Shown here: in pieces, positions 53,927-62,373 of the stretch
Numbering within the stretch: the first letter of the stretch is position 1
Layout: the number at the start of each line of letters is the position of its first letter
Assembly: GCF_900095175.1 (NCBI RefSeq)
Contig: NZ_LT606946.1
Location: 1,705,417 to 1,769,416, forward strand
Length of the DNA: 64,000 bases
From: Polynucleobacter necessarius
GTDB lineage: Bacteria > Pseudomonadota > Gammaproteobacteria > Burkholderiales > Burkholderiaceae
Direction of reading: 5' to 3'
Program-made: the position numbers and the translations under genes
The notes under the pieces: model-generated
Told to the model about the DNA's origin: nothing
Seen by the model: the letters and a program-made list of their open reading frames with translations, nothing else
Databases searched by the model: none

Positions 53927-54105
53927 TTATCCAAGCCCTGATTCACTAAAAGCATCTCTTATGTAGACAGGAAGATCTATTGATGGCGGCCTAAAGCCTG
54001 ACTGATAAAGCATATCTTCAATATGGCCTCATAAACAATATCCCCAATTTTCTGGGCCACTCCATCGGGATATTGCTTACCTAAATCTATTCGCACAAAT
54101 GGCAT
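53927..54105 (-). pseudogene. Tautomerase-family gene remnant
   Basis: From 54105 the frame reads MPFVRIDLGKQYPDGVAQKI and GDIVYEA, with the Pro2 expected of 4-oxalocrotonate tautomerase-like enzymes, then leaves homology and stops at 53977. A second frame encodes IEDMLYQSGFRPPSIDLP and ends at 53927; its origin is unclear. The piece is too short for a working enzyme. This explains most of the gap between the dehalogenase and redoxin genes. Confidence 0.5.
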
Positions 54106-54147
54106 CTTTAGATCTCTTATTTTTTACATTGTCCAAGCAATGATTGC

Positions 54148-54684
54148 CTATACAGCACCAGTGTATTCACCACGCGCTGGATAATCTTTGGCCAAGGCAA
54201 AATCAATTGCGCCCAATAGGTCGGTGAAATTAGGGCGTGCGAAAGGCATCGTTTGGACAGCGCCGTAATAAAGCGAAGTGTCCGGTCTTACGATAAAGAC
54301 TGCTGGCTCAGAGAATAAGGCAGGTTCTTCTATTCCAATTGACGTTAAACCGCGTGAGGTGCTGATATACATGCCCCATTGACGCGCAACATTCAAGCTT
54401 AATCCATAGCCCATTCGCAATTCAGGGGCGTTGAGTTTTTCAGCCATTTGCTCTGCGCGCTCTTTAGTATCGCTAGAGATGGCAATAACTTTAACGTCAC
54501 GTTTTTCAAACTCGGGAACTAAACGCGCCAACTCCAACAGATACTTCATACATATTGGGCAATGAAGACCGCGATAAAACACTATTAATGTGAAATTCTC
54601 GGCAGCATCATTGGACGTATCAAAAGTGCCATGATGCAAGGTAGGGACGCTTAATGCAGGAGTAGTTTGACGGGGTATCAGCAC
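54148..54684 (-). CDS. Peroxiredoxin-like redoxin protein
   Basis: A 178-residue AhpC/TSA-type thioredoxin-fold protein with the redox centre in VFYRGLHCPICMKYL and a Thr-free CPIC motif, closer to the peroxiredoxin-like group than to classical AhpC. It has no signal peptide. It is divergent from a frameshifted AraC-type regulator gene, which might once have controlled it. The electron donor is unknown. Confidence 0.82.
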   Translation of the reverse strand: MLIPRQTTPALSVPTLHHGTFDTSNDAAENFTLIVFYRGLHCPICMKYLLELARLVPEFEKRDVKVIAISSDTKERAEQMAEKLNAPELRMGYGLSLNVARQWGMYISTSRGLTSIGIEEPALFSEPAVFIVRPDTSLYYGAVQTMPFARPNFTDLLGAIDFALAKDYPARGEYTGAV

Positions 54685-54773
54685 AGAAAGCCTCTTCTTA
54701 AAAAGTTATGAATTTTGATTATTACTGATTAAATGCAACAATGTGTCCATATTTATTTGCTTTTAGTACAAAT

Positions 54774-55540
54774 ATGCCCACCCCAAATCTAGATCGACTA
54801 TCCGCCCTCTTGCAGGGACTCGCCCCCGAGTCTCACTTAATGAGCGGCCCGTCGGCTTTGGTTTGCATATTTTGGTTGATGAACATCCGCAAAAACCAAG
54901 CCCCTCTCTTGAGAATATGGCATTACTCGTCTGCCCAGCCCCTGATGATATGGTTTTGCCGCCGCATACAAAGAAGTGGATGAGTTTTGAGGTGGAGCTA
55001 GATGGGCCATTGGCGCCTATATTTTTATCGGAGTTTTCAGAGCAGCTCTTCATTAACCTAGACAATGCAGATGCCTCACTCACTCAAATTGTGCGCTTAA
55101 TTTCAAGTGAAATGGCTGCTACCAGATGCGGTCGGCCTTTATTAATTAATCGTGCTGGAGATATTTTGCTGATTGGCTTACTGAGGCATTTGGTTGCTCG
55201 GCCACAAAAAACTACCGGTCTATTTAGTGCGTTAGCCAATCCAAGAATTGCCAGAACACTTGTTGCCATCCATGAGGATGCATCCAAGAACTGGTCTCTA
55301 GAAATTCTTGCTCTAGAAGCGGGAATGTCACGTACATCGTATGCATATCAATTTAAGCGGCTGATGCAAATAACACCCGGTAAATATATAGAATGGATTC
55401 GGCTGAATTTAGCGCGGCGACTCATTGTTAACGGCATGGGCCTAAAGCAGGCAGCGCATCATACAGGCTATTCAAGTGCATCTACTCTCTCGCGCGCACT
55501 GAGCCGCCGATCAACTAAAGATCAATGGCCTAGAGCATAG
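54774..55540 (+). pseudogene. AraC-family regulator, frameshifted in a C run
   Basis: The first frame starts at 54774 (MPTPNLDRLSALLQGLAP). At the five-C run 54822-54826 it should change frame: RVSLNERPVGFGLHILVDEH, the usual continuation, is one base out. The remainder is open to 55540, with the cupin-like sensor domain and two helix-turn-helix units (NWSLEILALEAGMSRTSYAY and GLKQAAHHTGYSSASTLSRA). Adding one C restores a protein of about 255 residues. A TTG at 54863 could start a shorter form. Confidence 0.82.
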
Positions 55541-55787
55541 AAGAAATTAGATTTCCTTTCCAATCATTTTCTGTCTTGATATTGGCAATTCCAGACCAAC
55601 CACGATAAAAGAGCAAGGCCGTATATGCTTGTGTGAAAGGCTTAAGCAATATCGCCCTTTGAACAACTGGAGATTTTGAGAAAACCCCAGACTCTCTTCC
55701 GACATCCACTTCCAGAAGAATGGGGGTCATTGCTTGGGCGGTTGCAGAGCCAAAACAAAAGAAAGCGCAGACGCTTAATAGCGCCAT
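55530..55787 (-). pseudogene. Truncated exported protein, possibly alpha/beta-hydrolase N-terminus
   Basis: An 85-codon frame with a signal peptide (LLSVCAFFCFGSATAQA), then TALLFYRGWSGIANIKTEND, which looks like the opening of an exported hydrolase-type domain. It ends abruptly and overlaps the convergent AraC gene by 11 bp. A complete domain would need at least 150 more residues, so I take it as a 3'-truncated remnant. Confidence 0.5.
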
Positions 55788-55880
55788 TTCATTTTTTATC
55801 CCCAGACTTACATATGAATAGACTTCACCAACCTTGAAACTCTATCTTATTTTTGAGGAATTTCATAAAACCCACAAATG

Positions 55881-55904
55881 AAAAAACCACCCGAAGGTGG
55901 TTTT
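55881..55904 (-). terminator. Terminator-only copy (R1) of the tRNA-Phe tail repeat
   Basis: The hairpin with CCACC-CGAA-GGTGG flanked by A and T runs is identical to the terminator after tRNA-Phe at 63322. The adjoining tRNA-derived part found in the other copies is not recognisable here (55905-55930 diverges). It ends transcription of the exported-protein gene at 55959. Confidence 0.75.
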
Positions 55905-55958
55905 CAGAGAGCGGCGCAATCCTCGAGAATTCAGCAGTGTACCTCATACATACTCCAA

Positions 55959-56459
55959 TTACTTATCAAACTTCACAGAGACACCGCTAGCGCTAAGATT
56001 TAATTGCAGCCCTTCAGAGGTGCCTGTTAAGCGCATGATTACACCATTCTCGTTCTTCAGAATAGTTCCGCCAACACCACCACCCAAGGTAATGCTGCTC
56101 TCGAGTTTAGTAAACGTTCCTGGAAACTTTGATAGCTCACTCAAGTCATAAACTTCACCAGAAGCAGATAACTTGGATACGCCCACATTAGCGCCTAGGC
56201 TCATGCCACCAATCTTGAAGGGGTATTTTTTTCCTTGGTAGGTCAACACACCACCGCCAGTGCTTCCACCAATAATTAAAGCGAACTGGGTTTCATTAAT
56301 GCTGACCGTGCCAGATGGCTTCTTAGGCGCATCTGCAGCGCTAGCACCGAAACTTAAGACAGCTAGCCCCAAAATTAAAAAAGATAGGGCTTTACGAATA
56401 TTTGTAATATAACTTCTCCACTGGTTGCAACCTTTAAATCTGGATTGCGTAATTAGCAA
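55959..56459 (-). CDS. Hypothetical exported protein, glycine-rich
   Basis: The frame encodes a signal-like segment KALSFLILGLAVLSFGASAA near residues 23-42, then a small domain with FALIIGGSTGGGVLTYQGKK and SSITLGGGVGGTILKN. The composition suggests a beta-rich secreted or outer-membrane protein. The only start is a TTG at 56459, which puts about 22 residues before the signal, so the true start may have been lost. No family recognised. It belongs to the cassette between R1 and R2. Confidence 0.6.
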   Translation of the reverse strand: MLITQSRFKGCNQWRSYITNIRKALSFLILGLAVLSFGASAADAPKKPSGTVSINETQFALIIGGSTGGGVLTYQGKKYPFKIGGMSLGANVGVSKLSASGEVYDLSELSKFPGTFTKLESSITLGGGVGGTILKNENGVIMRLTGTSEGLQLNLSASGVSVKFDK

Positions 56460-56517
56460 TATTACTATTTAAAGCTTACTCTAGTTAAGCAAGCATTACA
56501 AATCATCAGGGCCAACC

Positions 56518-56916
56518 TTATCCAACCAGCTTATACAGAGTCCACCCCAAGTTCAATATAGCCAATGTAATCAACGTAGCAAATGTAAACTTCATTCCCA
56601 AAATGCGCTTACTGAAATCTGGTGGTGGCTCATTAATGCCTACAGCATGAATTAAGCGTCCGATAATTAAAGCGATGCCTGGAATGGCAACCAACCACCA
56701 AGGCGCACCATTCAACTCTAGACAAGCAATCAAAATGATTCCGAATGGCACGTATTCGGCAAAGTTTCCTTGGGCACGAATCGCCCTCTCAAGATCATCA
56801 TGACCCCCGCTTCCCAGGCCACACTTGTTCTTTCTTCTAAGCCCAATGACCGCAAATGAGAGTTTGATAAAGATGATGGTTAATACAGAAGCAATGATTG
56901 AGGTGACTAATAGCAT
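56518..56916 (-). CDS. MAPEG-family membrane protein
   Basis: A 132-residue integral protein with four hydrophobic segments. The MAPEG signature is ERAIRAQGNFAEYVPFGIIL near residue 44. Eukaryotic members act in eicosanoid and glutathione metabolism; bacterial roles are mostly unknown. It is the first gene of the R1-R2 cassette, 58 bp before the exported-protein gene. Length fits the family. Confidence 0.85.
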   Translation of the reverse strand: MLLVTSIIASVLTIIFIKLSFAVIGLRRKNKCGLGSGGHDDLERAIRAQGNFAEYVPFGIILIACLELNGAPWWLVAIPGIALIIGRLIHAVGINEPPPDFSKRILGMKFTFATLITLAILNLGWTLYKLVG

Positions 56917-56958
56917 TTAGAGCTCCCGGGAGAATTCCTAGATATTAATCAGAAAAAG

Positions 56959-57028
56959 AAAAAACCGCCCGAGGGTGGTTTTAGTATTTCTTGGTAGCTC
57001 GGGGCGGAATCTACCAAGGCCTTAGGAG
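56959..57028 (-). repeat. tRNA-Phe 3'-half plus terminator repeat, copy R2
   Basis: Terminator hairpin at 56959-56982, then the tRNA 3' end from 56992 (TGGTAGCTCGGGGCGGAATC on the plus strand) with several changes from the real gene, to the anticodon-stem remnant near 57028. Length 70 bp, as in the intact locus. It ends the transcript of the gene at 57053. Confidence 0.8.
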
Positions 57029-57052
57029 ATCTTATGCAACTCTAGGCTATCT

Positions 57053-57538
57053 CTAGCTGTCGCCCACAACTGCCTCATCTGAACCTTTTATTTTGCGATA
57101 AGTGCGCATCATATCCATCATTACAGCGGTGCTCCAAGCAAAGCAAAAAAGACTGCTCATTGAAAGAACCACAGCAAGAATGCGATATCTACTTGGCAGA
57201 TTTGAAACAGCCTGCTCAGATCCAATCGTTGTGTATATGCCACCAATCACAACAATAGCGTGATCAATACTTGTTGCCACTCCATGCATTAAACCCAAGA
57301 GAGATAGTATGCCAATCTCACTTAAATGAATCAACGCTAGTGCAGATAAGCCCATAAAGAAAAAAATTTCCATTCGGAAATATTGCTTCTTAGCAATCAA
57401 TTTATTCGCGTGTCGATGGTACATAGATTGTGCGGCCCACAAACATAAACCGTGATACACAATCAATACGAAAAACACGACAATAAAGCCTATCAATAGG
57501 CCAAAAGAAGATAAGTCACCAATTGAAATGTCCTTCAT
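57053..57538 (-). CDS. Four-helix membrane protein, ion-channel-like
   Basis: A 161-residue protein with four hydrophobic segments. Between the third and fourth it reads GGIYTTIGSEQAVSNLP, which recalls the potassium-channel filter TTIGYGD but lacks it, so conduction of potassium is doubtful. No closer family recognised. It is the only gene of the R2-R3 cassette and ends 25 bp from the repeat. Confidence 0.65.
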   Translation of the reverse strand: MKDISIGDLSSFGLLIGFIVVFFVLIVYHGLCLWAAQSMYHRHANKLIAKKQYFRMEIFFFMGLSALALIHLSEIGILSLLGLMHGVATSIDHAIVVIGGIYTTIGSEQAVSNLPSRYRILAVVLSMSSLFCFAWSTAVMMDMMRTYRKIKGSDEAVVGDS

Positions 57539-57660
57539 TTTGAGCGCCCAATTAATACCGTTCGGTTAACTTTTACAACCTGTTAGATGGATTGTATCTA
57601 GCACCGAAACCAACCGTGGAGTAATTTTGATGACGCATTTGGAGCCGTGCGCCCCAAACG

Positions 57661-57728
57661 AAAAACCACCCGAAGATGGTTTTAGTGTTTCTTGGTGGCC
57701 CGGGGCGGAATCGACCAGGGCCTAGGAT
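57661..57728 (-). repeat. tRNA-Phe 3'-half plus terminator repeat, copy R3
   Basis: Terminator at 57661-57683 with one mismatch (GATGG), then TGGTGGCCCGGGGCGGAATC (57693-57712), identical to the 3' end of the intact tRNA-Phe, then a shortened T-arm and AGGAT at 57724-57728. It follows the DUF411 gene by 9 bp and ends its transcript. Confidence 0.88.
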
Positions 57729-57736
57729 CGCTGACG

Positions 57737-58198
57737 CTACCTGTAGGCTTGGTAGATAGTGGATTTGCTATTAAATCCAATTAATAAAACATCGTAGGGA
57801 TCTTTTCTCCCCCTATATTCAGGACCACCCATACTCGGGGAGCCCACTGGCATAGCAGGAACAGCAAGTCCAACCGCCTTGGGCCGTTCTGCCAGCAGCC
57901 GCTTAATTTCTTTAGCAGGCACATGACCTTCAATCGCGTACCCACCAATTAATGCGGTGTGACAAGAGCCAAATTGGATAGGCATTCCCAACTTCTTGCG
58001 AATCTCATCATTGCCATCTGTATAAGTCTTAACAGCAAAGCCATTCTTTTCAACATGTTCAGCCCAATCTTTACAACAGCCGCAAGTAGGACTCTTCCAC
58101 ATAGTAATCACAGGTTTTTCAGTGACCGCAAAACTTAGCGTAGACAATAAAACCAATCCTAAAGAAATAAGTCTTCTTTGTTGATTTATTAGTTTCAT
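57737..58198 (-). CDS. DUF411 exported metal-binding protein
   Basis: A 153-residue protein with a signal peptide (LISLGLVLLSTLSFAV) and the DUF411 signature MWKSPTCGCCKDWAEHV, two or three cysteines for metal, probably copper. GSCHTALIGGYAIEGHVPA also fits the family. Such proteins often sit with copper-resistance genes. Here the upstream gene encodes a His/Met-rich membrane protein, which supports a metal role (inference). Confidence 0.85.
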   Translation of the reverse strand: MKLINQQRRLISLGLVLLSTLSFAVTEKPVITMWKSPTCGCCKDWAEHVEKNGFAVKTYTDGNDEIRKKLGMPIQFGSCHTALIGGYAIEGHVPAKEIKRLLAERPKAVGLAVPAMPVGSPSMGGPEYRGRKDPYDVLLIGFNSKSTIYQAYR

Positions 58199-58226
58199 CT
58201 TTTAACCATCACTTTCTTAAAGTAGA

Positions 58227-58246
58227 GATTGCCCTTACGGGCAATC
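58227..58246. repeat. Perfect intercistronic hairpin
   Basis: GATTGCCC and GGGCAATC pair exactly around TTAC, between the membrane-protein gene and the DUF411 gene. No T run follows on the minus strand, so it is more likely an RNA-stability or processing element than a full terminator. Confidence 0.55.
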
Positions 58247-58252
58247 CCCTGA

Positions 58253-58876
58253 TTAATGATTGTGCCCTTGGGTATTCATTGGCATGTTTTGTTTCATTTG
58301 GCCGTTACCCATCATTTGCTGATGTTGCTTCGCCATCTTTTCATGCTCTTCGGGATGACAGAACTCATGACTATCAGCACCAGAACTCATTTGATGAGAA
58401 CTAGCTCCCTTGTAACCAAGAATGGATGGATCAAGCATGCCTGCGATCATGGCGATATGGCCGAACACCAAAAACAAGGCAACACAGATCGCATGAATCT
58501 TTAACTTACCCATTTGATCTAGCGCCCGATTAACCAAACCGAACTCTTGTAGGGCAATCCAAATCAGGGGTAAACCAGCGACAACATAAGTACTCACAGC
58601 AATCACATCAATCACCGTTCTCCACTCGCCTGTCTGTGTAATAGGAATAATGGCGTTAGTCACAATGTAGTAAATGATGCCTATAAAGTAAACGCCAACA
58701 GCTATCCCAGAAAAGCGGTTGAGGTAATAAATAGCGCCATCAAACTTACGAGTAAAGAGCAGGTATAACTCAGTGATAGCTAAGGTTTCGGCCAAAACAA
58801 TTGGTATGGCCATAAAGATTATTAAATTCCATGGCTGGTTAACAGCCAGCAACTCCATGTAGTGAGTCATGTTCAT
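58253..58876 (-). CDS. Membrane protein with His/Met-rich C-terminal tail
   Basis: A 207-residue protein with four hydrophobic segments (about residues 15-160), followed by a tail rich in His, Met and Gln (HEFCHPEEHEKMAKQHQQMM and more). The tail is well suited to bind copper or a similar metal. It fits a family of uncharacterised proteins (possibly DUF6803), which I cannot confirm. DUF411 and a Cys/His-rich exported protein flank it on the same strand. Confidence 0.7.
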   Translation of the reverse strand: MNMTHYMELLAVNQPWNLIIFMAIPIVLAETLAITELYLLFTRKFDGAIYYLNRFSGIAVGVYFIGIIYYIVTNAIIPITQTGEWRTVIDVIAVSTYVVAGLPLIWIALQEFGLVNRALDQMGKLKIHAICVALFLVFGHIAMIAGMLDPSILGYKGASSHQMSSGADSHEFCHPEEHEKMAKQHQQMMGNGQMKQNMPMNTQGHNH

Positions 58877-58890
58877 TGTGTTTCTCCAAA

Positions 58891-58920
58891 ATATAAGCGT
58901 GACTAGGCGTCACAAATCAA
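58891..58920 (-). promoter_or_regulatory. Candidate promoter with dyad in the spacer
   Basis: On the minus strand TTGATT (58915-58920) and TTATAT (58891-58896) are 18 bp apart. GTGAC-N5-GTCAC (58899-58913) lies exactly between them, the arrangement used by MerR-type metal sensors. The ATG of the membrane-protein gene is 15 bp downstream, preceded by GGAG. Confidence 0.45.
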
Positions 58921-58944
58921 GCTAACTTGTATTACGAAATTAGC

Positions 58945-59277
58945 TTAGACTTTTGGAGGTTTATAGATGAAGTTAATCATTGGCTGAAGAACCAATGATG
59001 AGCCCTTTAAAGGCGGAGCTTGGGTGGAGCCTGCCGATAACTCAATACTCAATATTGGAATAACAACCAAACCTAAACAGCACTGATAACCGTCGCCATG
59101 GCAGGGTTGATTAGTATTTGTATCGTGAGAATTACTTGCCACCTCATCACAATGATGGGCTAAGTTATCAGTAACAGTAACTTGAGGCTGATGTGCCGAT
59201 AAGTTCATAGGCATCACTGCCGCATGAATCAAGCTGGCAAATAGACTAAAGCAAAGGGCGATAAATATCCTACTCAT
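58945..59277 (-). CDS. Exported small Cys/His-rich protein
   Basis: A 110-residue protein with a signal peptide (MSRIFIALCFSLFASLIHAA), a His/Cys-rich middle (LAHHCDEVASNSHD and NQPCHGDGYQCC) and a hydrophobic stretch behind it. A metal-binding role with the next two genes is plausible but unproven. No family recognised. It is 54 bp from the divergent gene at 59332. Confidence 0.65.
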   Translation of the reverse strand: MSRIFIALCFSLFASLIHAAVMPMNLSAHQPQVTVTDNLAHHCDEVASNSHDTNTNQPCHGDGYQCCLGLVVIPILSIELSAGSTQAPPLKGSSLVLQPMINFIYKPPKV

Positions 59278-59331
59278 GTTTCCATTCTATGCCCATTTGC
59301 TAGATTTGTCGTTTTAAACAACATTCCTATA

Positions 59332-59712
59332 ATGGAACAAGCAAACACACTTAAGGCATCTATGGCTTGGGTTATTACTAAATATCTACTAACCGCAGGA
59401 ATGGTTGTATTCATTTCTGAAGTTGCCAAACGAAGTGATAGGTTGGGCGGGTTTATTGCGGCACTGCCCTTAATGACCCTTTTAACTTTAGTATGGCTGT
59501 ATGTAGAAAACCAGCCTGAAGAAAAGATTGCCAATCACGCCTATTACACCTTTTGGTATGTGATTCCAACACTCCCTATATTTATATTGTTTTCGTACCT
59601 GCTTCCAAGGCTAGGATTCTGGATGACGATGGGCGCGTCCGTAGTGGCAACAGTTATCTGTTTTGGCTTATTTGCCTTGCTGATGAAAAGCTTTGGAATT
59701 AATCTTCTTTAA
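59332..59712 (+). CDS. DUF3147-like membrane protein
   Basis: A 126-residue protein with four hydrophobic segments and the DUF3147-type core RLGGFIAALPLMTLLTLVWL. Function unknown. It is the only plus-strand gene in the cassette array and stops 3 bp before repeat R4, whose hairpin can also end transcription from this side. An ATG at 59362 is an alternative start. Confidence 0.75.
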   Translation: MEQANTLKASMAWVITKYLLTAGMVVFISEVAKRSDRLGGFIAALPLMTLLTLVWLYVENQPEEKIANHAYYTFWYVIPTLPIFILFSYLLPRLGFWMTMGASVVATVICFGLFALLMKSFGINLL

Positions 59713-59714
59713 AT

Positions 59715-59785
59715 AAAAAACTGCCCGAAGGTGGTTTTAGTGTTTCTTGGTGGCCCAGGGTGGAATCGCAGCAAGACCCAAGGAT
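59715..59785 (-). repeat. tRNA-Phe 3'-half plus terminator repeat, copy R4
   Basis: Terminator hairpin at 59715-59738 with a changed left arm (CTGCC), then the tRNA 3' end TGGTGGCCCAGGGTGGAATC from 59748 with two changes, then AGGAT at 59781-59785. Length 71 bp, the same as at the intact tRNA locus. It lies 20 bp after the carbonic anhydrase stop. Confidence 0.85.
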
Positions 59786-59804
59786 GTATGGCTCTATTTG
59801 TGAC

Positions 59805-60515
59805 CTAAGCGACCAGCTCAACCTTGCCCGTATTCAAATGATACAAACCGCCCGCTACTATTAACCTCTTATCATCAACCATCTTTCTGAGTAAAGGAGT
59901 TGATTCCTTAAGCTTGACCACATTGATTTTGATATTTTCTAAAGTGGTCGACGTTAACAAATTGCCCCCATGTTTTTGCCCTGCCTTAACAGCGGGACTT
60001 AAGGCAGATGTTATGTTCTGGATGTGGCCTGGATAATCAGTGTGGTTTTTTTCTGCATCAATCGCTGCTTTGACTGCGCCACATTCAGAATGCCCTAAGA
60101 CCATAATTACTGGGGCTCTCAACACGGCAGCACCGTATTCGATGCTAGCCAAAATATCTGGGGTAACGAAGTTACCAGCCAAACGATTTACAAATAAATC
60201 ACCACGACCCTCATCAAAGCAAAACTCTGGGCCCACCCTAGAATCGGCGCACGATAATATGGAAGCATAAGGATTTTGACCTTTGGCTAATGCCACTCTG
60301 GATTGATTAAAATCACGCACATTCAATTTCCCCGAGACATATCTTTTATTGCCGTCCATTAATCGCTTAAGAGCAGCCTCAGGAGTCATCACATTTGCAG
60401 GTAGTGGCGGGCTATCACTTGCCGCCCAAGCTATTTTGCCTCCAAGCATAGACAACATAAAAGCTGCGCTAAATATTTTCAGCGCATTACGGCGGGAATT
60501 TGAATTCATTTTCAT
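59805..60515 (-). CDS. Beta-class carbonic anhydrase, exported
   Basis: A 236-residue carbonic anhydrase with an N-terminal signal that starts SRRNALKIFSAAFMLS and looks like a Tat signal, so it is probably periplasmic. The zinc ligands are in ILSCADSRVGPEF and VLGHSECGAVKAA, with the Asp-Arg pair intact. It forms the R4-R5 cassette alone. The next cassette encodes a SulP anion transporter, a common partner for bicarbonate supply. It differs clearly from the cytoplasmic enzyme at 38426. Confidence 0.9.
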   Translation of the reverse strand: MKMNSNSRRNALKIFSAAFMLSMLGGKIAWAASDSPPLPANVMTPEAALKRLMDGNKRYVSGKLNVRDFNQSRVALAKGQNPYASILSCADSRVGPEFCFDEGRGDLFVNRLAGNFVTPDILASIEYGAAVLRAPVIMVLGHSECGAVKAAIDAEKNHTDYPGHIQNITSALSPAVKAGQKHGGNLLTSTTLENIKINVVKLKESTPLLRKMVDDKRLIVAGGLYHLNTGKVELVA

Positions 60516-60562
60516 CTCCTTAGAGTGGTTGGCGACATTACCCTTTTAACCCAGAAAGCATG

Positions 60563-60632
60563 AAAAAACTACCCGAAGGTGGTTTTGGTATTTCTTGGTG
60601 GCCCGGGGCAAAATCGAACCAGAGCCGAGGAT
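60563..60632 (-). repeat. tRNA-Phe 3'-half plus terminator repeat, copy R5
   Basis: Terminator at 60563-60586 with one arm change (CTACC), then TGGTGGCCCGGGGCAAAATC and GAACCA (60596-60621), then GAGGAT at 60627-60632. It keeps the full T-arm GAACC of the real tRNA. It follows the SulP gene by 9 bp. Confidence 0.88.
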
Positions 60633-60640
60633 GCGTGCCT

Positions 60641-62161
60641 CTAGCCCAGCTTATCATCGGCAATATGGTAATGGGGATCTTCATAGGAGTTGACCTCCAC
60701 CATATATTTTGCTTTCTCCAATAGCTCTAGGCAATCAGGGCTCAGATGTCTCAGATGAAGCCGCTTACCTTCTGCCTGATAACGACTAGCCAGAGTATCG
60801 ATTGCCTCTACAGCTGAATGATCAACCACCTTAGAGCGCCTAAATTCAATCACAACATGCTCGGGATCTTCCTTTGGACCAAACAAGTTCTGAAATTGGG
60901 CAATCGAAGCAAAAAAGAGTGAGCCCTCTAGCTCATAGACTTTCCATCCTCTGTCATCTGTGTAAGTTTTGACATTAATCCGTTTAGCATGCTGCCAAGC
61001 AAAGACTAGCGCAGCAATCACAATACCCAGAATGACGGCAATGGCCAAATCAGTAAATACGGTGACAACGGTTACTGCAACAACAATGATGGCATCATAT
61101 CTCGGAATCTTTTTAAGCGCGGCTAAGCTGCCCCATTCAAAGGTTTTCTCAGATACAAAGAACATCACACCTATGAGTGCTGCCAGTGGAATAGCTTCAA
61201 TCAGGCCAGATCCAAACAAAATGAAACTTAGTAAGAATAAAGACATTGAGATGCCTGACAATCTTCGTAATGCGCCGTTGTTTACGTTGATCATGCTTTG
61301 ACCAATCATGGCGCAACCGCCCATACCACCAAAGAATCCCGTCACGATATTGGCAGCCCCTTGCGCCATATACTCACGATTAGGCTGTCCACGGGTATCA
61401 GTCATTTCATCAATTAAATTGAGTGTGAGCAAAGACTCAATCAAACCAATCGCAGCCAAAATAAGGGCGTATGGAAAAATGATTCGCAAAGTTTCAAAGC
61501 TCAAATCCACACTAGGAATGTGAAATGTTGGTAAGCCACCGGCAATAGAGCCCAAGTCTCCTACGGTCTTCGTTTCAATTCCTGTGAAGGCAACTAGCAA
61601 GGACACAACGAGAATGCCTACCAGCGTGGCTGGAACAGCTTTAGTGATCTTAGGAAAGAGATAGATGATGGCCATCGTCAAGGCAATGAGGCCTCCCATG
61701 ACATATAGAGCTTGGCCACTCATCCAAGTAGTAACACCATCGGCATCCGTGACCTTGAAATGACTGAACTGTGCCAAGAAAATCACAATTGCCAAACCAT
61801 TCACGAAACCTAGCATCACTGGGTAAGGCACCATCCGAATTAACTTACCTAGCTTTGCTGTAGCAAATAGCACTTGTAATATGCCCATCAGGACTACGGT
61901 AGCAAATAGATACTCGACGCCATGAGTAATAACCAATGCCACCATGACAACTGCCAGCGCGCCCGTAGCGCCAGAAATCATTCCTGGCCGCCCACCGAAT
62001 GCTGAGGTAATGAGCGCGACGATAAAAGCGGCGTATAAACCAGTTAAAGGTGACACATGCGCTACAAGTGCGAAGGCGATTGCCTCTGGCACCATGGCCA
62101 GGGCAACAGTTAAGCCGCCGAGAATATTGATTTTGATTTCTTGTGCTGAGATTGACTTCAT
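60641..62161 (-). CDS. SulP-family anion transporter with STAS domain
   Basis: An inner-membrane carrier of about 506 residues for sulfate, bicarbonate or similar anions. The membrane part starts NILGGLTVALAMVPEAIAFA, has GGRPGMISGATGALAVVM and GGMGGCAMIGQSMINVNNG; a C-terminal STAS domain (about residues 390-495) includes HVVIEFRRSKVVDHSAVEAI. The neighbouring carbonic anhydrase suggests bicarbonate uptake, as for BicA-like proteins, but the substrate is an inference. Start set at 62161; an in-frame codon at 62185 lies upstream. Confidence 0.9.
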   Translation of the reverse strand: MKSISAQEIKINILGGLTVALAMVPEAIAFALVAHVSPLTGLYAAFIVALITSAFGGRPGMISGATGALAVVMVALVITHGVEYLFATVVLMGILQVLFATAKLGKLIRMVPYPVMLGFVNGLAIVIFLAQFSHFKVTDADGVTTWMSGQALYVMGGLIALTMAIIYLFPKITKAVPATLVGILVVSLLVAFTGIETKTVGDLGSIAGGLPTFHIPSVDLSFETLRIIFPYALILAAIGLIESLLTLNLIDEMTDTRGQPNREYMAQGAANIVTGFFGGMGGCAMIGQSMINVNNGALRRLSGISMSLFLLSFILFGSGLIEAIPLAALIGVMFFVSEKTFEWGSLAALKKIPRYDAIIVVAVTVVTVFTDLAIAVILGIVIAALVFAWQHAKRINVKTYTDDRGWKVYELEGSLFFASIAQFQNLFGPKEDPEHVVIEFRRSKVVDHSAVEAIDTLASRYQAEGKRLHLRHLSPDCLELLEKAKYMVEVNSYEDPHYHIADDKLG

Positions 62162-62373
62162 ATTATTTCCACAAATACATTCCAACAGCCCAAAGGCAAT
62201 TAGATTTTTGAATAACTAAAGAATTCAGCGATATGGGCTGAACTTAGATTTGAATGCCGCGAAGGCGAAGAATGAGAGCAATTACATTGGTGTTTTAATT
62301 TGTGACATTCTAAATCACTAGGGTGTTGATAATGACTTTGTCGTTTCAAAAGACATCACGAGCATCAGCAATG

